From an uncultured Gloeocapsa sp. (GTDB lineage: Bacteria; Cyanobacteriota; Cyanobacteriia; Cyanobacteriales; Gloeocapsaceae), in the NCBI GenBank assembly GCA_937930495.1, contig CALGKL010000342.1:1-7665 (forward strand): 7,665 nt of DNA, in the 5' to 3' direction. This document shows positions 4,867 through 7,665 of this stretch, in pieces. The notes under the pieces were generated by a model. It had not been told where the DNA came from, made no database searches, and saw only the letters and a list, made by a program, of their open reading frames with translations. The translations under genes were made by a program, and so were the position numbers. Each line of letters opens with the position of its first letter. The first letter of the stretch is position 1.

Positions 4867-6633
4867 TTACTGGAACATACGATCTAAGCGGTCGATCCGT
4901 CTGAGGATACGAAACAAAGCCAGAGCTGGTCCTATCGCTATTAAAATCGCCGCTATTGCTATTTTCACATATCCATTGACTAAGAGAATAGTCGCCGCTA
5001 AAACAAATGCGCTAGTCAAGATGGTATAGTTATTACTCAATTGAATCAGACCGAGACGACGTAACAGGCGATCGCTTTCTTGGGAGCGAACCCTAACTAA
5101 TACATCACCTCGTTCTAATTTTTCGATTGTCTCCTCTATTTTTCCTGGTAAACCTAAAGCGGTGGTACTTACTTGTGCTGCTTGTCTACCGATTTCATCG
5201 AAAATAGTACTACTTAAGCTATTACCGTTTTTCCCATTAGCATTGGTCATAATTTCTAAAGCGAAAGGTTGCGCTACCTCCATAAAATTAAACTCAGGAT
5301 CTAACCCTTTACCTACTCCTTCTAGAGTAGAAAAAGCCCTCATCACAAAGGTAAAAGTTGCCGGAAAGCGAAAGGGTTGATCATAGGCTATCTCATACAA
5401 ATCCTCGCTAATAGCTGCTACTGATTGAGTTTCAAAGGGTTTATCCATAAAATTATCCAGCATAAACTGGATCGAACGCCGGACTGGTCCAATATCCCCC
5501 ACCGGAGCTAAAGCTCCCAAATCAATCAGCGAGCGAACGACGCGATCGGCGTTTTTTTCAGCAATGCCAAACAAAGTTTGCATCAATTGTTCACGCACAT
5601 TGCTTTTAATTTGCCCCATCATCCCAAAATCATAAAAAATCAGGGCTCCATCGGTACTCACTGCCAGGTTACCAGGATGGGGGTCAGCGTGAAAGAAACC
5701 ATCATTAAGTAATTGTTGTAAATAGGCTTGGGCGCCTAATTTAGCTAGACGTTTGCGATCTAATCCTGCGGCTTCTAGGGCTTCATAGTGACTAATTTTA
5801 ATCCCTGGGACGTATTCTAGGGTTAAAACTCTTGGGGAGGTATAGCGCCAGTAAACTTTAGGTACTTTTACCCAAGTTTCCCCACGGAAATTACGTCTAA
5901 AGGTATCAGCGTTGCGTCCTTCGTTAAGATAATCGGTTTCTTCCCAAAGTATTTTGCAACATTCTTCATAGATACCATTCCAGTCTCTCCCTTTTCCCCA
6001 GCGTGGATGGTTTTGGAAATATTGGGCAATTTTTTTGAGAATAGCTAAATCGATAGTGAACAGTTTTTGCAATCCAGGACGCTGAATTTTTACTACTACT
6101 TCCTCCCCATTGTGTAATTGAGCTTTATGTACCTGTCCTAAACTAGCAGCAGCTAGAGGGGTAGGGTCAAAATTACTGAATAATTGCGGAATAGATTTAC
6201 CTAAGTCTTTAGTAATAATTGCACTTGCCTGCTCATAGCTAAAAGCGGGTACTTGATCTTGTAGTTTTGAGAGTTCATCTACATACTCAGCAGGGAATAA
6301 ATCAGCCCTAGTGGAAAATAGTTGCCCCACCTTAATAAAAGTCGGTCCTAATTCCAGTATGGTTTTTCTAATCCAGACTGCTTGGATCTTTTGACGGGCT
6401 TTCAGCTTTTCGGGACTATAACCACCTTCTAGGAAGTAAGTCCATTTTTTGCTATTGCGCCATAATTTGAACAAAAGGGTCAAGACAAACACCCAAATAT
6501 CCAAACGACGACGATTACGGGAATAGTTTTCTTGATTCCAGCGGTAGGTTGCTTTCCCTTTTTCCAAGGGAGTCACAGTAGTCATAGAGCTAGAAGCAAA
6601 GGAATTGTTAAAGTTTTCAGAAAAAGCAGACAC
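4867..6633 (-). CDS. UbiB/ABC1 (AarF) family atypical kinase
   Basis: A 588-residue membrane-associated member of the UbiB/ABC1/COQ8 protein-kinase-like family. Relatives are needed for ubiquinone synthesis, and plastid ABC1Ks control plastoquinone and tocopherol metabolism, so a thylakoid or inner-membrane quinone-lipid role is likely. Visible motifs are KxGQ in FIKVGQ (K101, Q104), the Ala-rich loop AAASLGQVHKA (161-171) replacing the usual Gly-rich loop, K182, the ExD motif (E232, D234) with N241, HADPHPGN (315-322) and DFG (335-337). Two hydrophobic helices near the C-terminus (about 535-577) probably anchor it. The longest frame begins at GTG (6631-6633) without a Shine-Dalgarno. An ATG at 6583-6585 (residue 17) would give 572 residues and leaves room for a 5' leader if the promoter predicted just upstream is real. 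It is the first gene of the ABC1-PP2C-PyrR unit. Confidence 0.95.
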   Translation of the reverse strand: MSAFSENFNNSFASSSMTTVTPLEKGKATYRWNQENYSRNRRRLDIWVFVLTLLFKLWRNSKKWTYFLEGGYSPEKLKARQKIQAVWIRKTILELGPTFIKVGQLFSTRADLFPAEYVDELSKLQDQVPAFSYEQASAIITKDLGKSIPQLFSNFDPTPLAAASLGQVHKAQLHNGEEVVVKIQRPGLQKLFTIDLAILKKIAQYFQNHPRWGKGRDWNGIYEECCKILWEETDYLNEGRNADTFRRNFRGETWVKVPKVYWRYTSPRVLTLEYVPGIKISHYEALEAAGLDRKRLAKLGAQAYLQQLLNDGFFHADPHPGNLAVSTDGALIFYDFGMMGQIKSNVREQLMQTLFGIAEKNADRVVRSLIDLGALAPVGDIGPVRRSIQFMLDNFMDKPFETQSVAAISEDLYEIAYDQPFRFPATFTFVMRAFSTLEGVGKGLDPEFNFMEVAQPFALEIMTNANGKNGNSLSSTIFDEIGRQAAQVSTTALGLPGKIEETIEKLERGDVLVRVRSQESDRLLRRLGLIQLSNNYTILTSAFVLAATILLVNGYVKIAIAAILIAIGPALALFRILRRIDRLDRMFQ

Positions 6634-6638
6634 TTGGG

Positions 6639-6669
6639 TATATATTTTAGATAAATTGGTCTAAGTCAA
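6639..6669 (-). promoter_or_regulatory. Possible promoter of the ABC1-PP2C-PyrR unit
   Basis: In the 38-bp gap, the minus strand carries TTGACT (6669-6664; 5 of 6 to the -35 consensus). It is followed by TAAAAT (6649-6644; 14-nt spacing) or TATATA (6644-6639; 19-nt spacing). Neither spacing is ideal. Either would place the transcript start at or within a few bases of the GTG at 6633. Confidence 0.3.
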
Positions 6670-6671
6670 TT

Positions 6672-6986
6672 TTACAGATTTTGACTACTGTAGTTTTTTA
6701 GATCTGCTCTCAGACGAGCTATATCTGCCCTTAGTTCATCGATGGTTTCTTGTATATCCTCAGAATACTCTGAGGAACTTGTCGAGGTGACTATTCCTTG
6801 GGCAGTCCATTCTCTCTCTGCTTTAGCCATTACTTCATTGGTAAATTGACGCAGATTTTCTCTTTGTTCAGCATCAAATTTACCTAAATCACTGAGTATA
6901 TTACTCAAGGTTTCTTCTAATTTTTGACTTAGAGTTTCAGCTAAAGCTTTTCCTAAAAAAAAGGCTCGGATGACAGAGTTACTCAT
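6672..6986 (-). CDS. Small conserved coiled-coil protein, function unknown
   Basis: A 104-residue soluble protein without a signal peptide or membrane segment. The N-terminus (SNSVIRAFFLGKALAETL) is amphipathic. The middle is highly charged and helical (KFDAEQRENLRQFTNEVMAKAE, here split as KFDAEQREN and LRQFTNEVMAKAE), a Ser/Thr-rich linker covers about 66-74, and a C-terminal heptad-like stretch (about 78-97, IDELRADIARLRADL) predicts a coiled coil. It resembles a short protein family conserved in cyanobacteria, probably the DUF6825 group. I am not certain of that label. The ATG start has no good Shine-Dalgarno, but a strong -10 box lies 45 nt upstream. ABC1 follows after 38 bp. Its helical, phasin-like look suggests a structural or membrane-surface role, but that is only an impression. 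Confidence 0.85.
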   Translation of the reverse strand: MSNSVIRAFFLGKALAETLSQKLEETLSNILSDLGKFDAEQRENLRQFTNEVMAKAEREWTAQGIVTSTSSSEYSEDIQETIDELRADIARLRADLKNYSSQNL

Positions 6987-7015
6987 ATAGTTGTAATTGA
7001 TCTTGTTTTTAGCAT
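6983..7015 (-). CDS. Possible 10-codon leader ORF
   Basis: ATG at 7015-7013 encodes MLKTRSITTI and stops at TGA (6985-6983), which overlaps the next gene's ATG as ATGA. The sequence AAAGGA directly abuts the ATG, which is too close for a normal Shine-Dalgarno. It is a short chance-sized frame and is listed only because of the exact stop/start overlap and its place just after a predicted transcript start. Confidence 0.15.
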   Translation of the reverse strand: MLKTRSITTI

Positions 7016-7030
7016 TCCTTTCCAGTTTAT

Positions 7031-7061
7031 ATTATAAAACCCTCAAAAAACCTCTAGACAA
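7031..7061 (-). promoter_or_regulatory. Predicted promoter of the small coiled-coil gene
   Basis: The minus strand has a perfect -10 box TATAAT (7036-7031). The best -35 candidate is TTGTCT (7061-7056; 4 of 6) with a long 19-nt spacing. The predicted transcript start is near 7024, giving a leader of about 40 nt. The 106-bp gap otherwise holds no clear terminator for the receiver gene, only a TTTTTT run (7050-7045) without a good stem. Confidence 0.5.
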
Positions 7062-7092
7062 TCCCTTGACAGGAGCTCGTCTGGTGTATTAA

Positions 7093-7665
7093 TTAAACGG
7101 TTTCGGATTCTTTGAGAAAAACTTCTCCTTGAATCATGCGTTTAGCGGCATCTAACAACTCTTCTTCGATGTATGGTTTAGTAAAATAAGCTTTTGCGCC
7201 TAATTCAGCGGCAATTTTACGGTGTCTTTCTGCTCCCCTAGAGGTAATCATCGCTACTGGAATTGTGCTGAGTTGATTATCTTCTTGAAGACGAGAGAGT
7301 AATTCTAAACCATTCATCCGAGGCATTTCGATATCACAGAAGATAATATTACAGGGTAATCCGGCGCGCAATTTTTCCCAAGCTTCTTGACCATCTCTAG
7401 CTTGTTCCACACGATAACCTGATTTTTTAAAGGTCATAGAGAGCATTTCACGGACAACTACCGAGTCGTCGATAATCAAAGCGGTCATTTCTACTTTTTG
7501 TCCTGATTGTGCCCCACTCGAACCAGAAGCATGAGCTTTTTTACTCATGAGTTTTTCGCCGGCGATCATGCGTTGGGCTGAATCGAGGAGATCTTTATCG
7601 GTACAGGGTTTAGTCAGATAACCACTAGCACCGAGTTCCGCGGCGACTTTGCGATGTTTTTCCGC
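7093..7665 (-). CDS. Tandem receiver-domain protein, C-terminal part (probably CheA-type hybrid kinase)
   Basis: The frame is open to the window edge, so 190 C-terminal residues are visible and the start is missing. Visible residues 1-35 are the end of one receiver domain (AEKHRKVAAELGASGYLTKP, with its conserved Lys). A Ser/Gly/Ala-rich linker (about 36-59) leads to a complete second CheY-like receiver with acidic pair D66-D67, phospho-acceptor D111 in FCDIEMPRMNG, T141 and K163 in YFTKP. The two receivers are close copies (AEKHRKVAAELGA versus AERHRKIAAELGA) with a 145-codon period, pointing to internal duplication. Such C-terminal receivers are common on cyanobacterial CheA-like kinases of phototaxis or pilus-motility systems, but a stand-alone multi-receiver regulator cannot be excluded. 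An internal ATG at 7569 falls inside the first receiver and is not a gene start. Confidence 0.88.
   Translation of the reverse strand, partial: AEKHRKVAAELGASGYLTKPCTDKDLLDSAQRMIAGEKLMSKKAHASGSSGAQSGQKVEMTALIIDDSVVVREMLSMTFKKSGYRVEQARDGQEAWEKLRAGLPCNIIFCDIEMPRMNGLELLSRLQEDNQLSTIPVAMITSRGAERHRKIAAELGAKAYFTKPYIEEELLDAAKRMIQGEVFLKESETV

Noticed and set aside
4835..5029. 64-codon open frame on the plus strand
   Set aside because: Lies antisense across the ABC1 C-terminus and the PP2C start, has no recognisable domain, and is explained by the real genes on the other strand.
5162..5380. 72-codon open frame on the plus strand
   Set aside because: Fully antisense within the well-supported ABC1 gene, with no family resemblance and no ribosome site seen.
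7072..7079. GAGCTC palindrome after the receiver gene as a terminator stem
   Set aside because: The inverted repeat breaks after 6 bp and the T-run lies more than 20 bp away, so it is not a convincing intrinsic terminator.
7066..7094. Perfect TTGACA on the plus strand with TATTAA or TTAATT downstream (antisense promoter for the receiver gene)
   Set aside because: Spacing is 15 nt for the better -10 box and the 17-nt option is a poor match. It would read into antisense of the receiver gene, with no further support.

Overview
This window comes from a cyanobacterial chromosome. The evidence is the gene content (a LabA-like NYN protein, a DUF3134-type protein, a PphA-like PII-type phosphatase, a UbiB/ABC1 kinase of the cyanobacterial-plastid type, and the end of a multi-receiver signalling protein), six copies of the HIP1 octamer GCGATCGC, and a fairly AT-rich base composition. 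The genus cannot be fixed from this sequence. Nearly all of the window is coding. No gap exceeds about 110 bp, and I see no insertion sequence, phage gene, CRISPR array, tRNA or rRNA.

Layout. Two genes run on the plus strand: methionyl-tRNA synthetase (1-1561, missing only its first few codons) and a LabA-like NYN protein (1607-2200). They converge on seven minus-strand genes, and the NYN gene overlaps the 3' end of mraY by 17 bp. Read in the direction of transcription (right to left), the minus-strand genes are: the C-terminal part of a tandem-receiver protein, probably a CheA-type hybrid kinase (7665-7093, cut by the window edge); a small coiled-coil protein (6986-6672); a UbiB/ABC1 kinase (6633-4867); a PP2C-type protein phosphatase (4851-4129); PyrR (4125-3589); a DUF3134-type small acidic protein (3499-3254); and MraY (3245-2184).

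Organisation and function. ABC1, PP2C and PyrR are separated by 15 and 3 nt and look like one transcription unit. DUF3134 and mraY are 8 nt apart and form a second unit, or a distal part of the first, after an 89-nt gap that holds RNA structure candidates. The themes are housekeeping (Met-tRNA charging, lipid I synthesis for peptidoglycan), quinone or membrane-lipid regulation (ABC1), serine/threonine dephosphorylation with likely relevance to PII and nitrogen/carbon signalling (PP2C), pyrimidine regulation or salvage (PyrR), clock output (LabA-like) and two-component signalling.

This is mainly an ordinary core-genome region, and I found no clear new system. The observations most worth checking are regulatory: a textbook-looking intrinsic terminator hairpin inside the mraY coding sequence, overlapping (mutually exclusive) hairpins with a U-tract between pyrR and DUF3134-mraY, and a 12-bp word shared by two minus-strand leaders.
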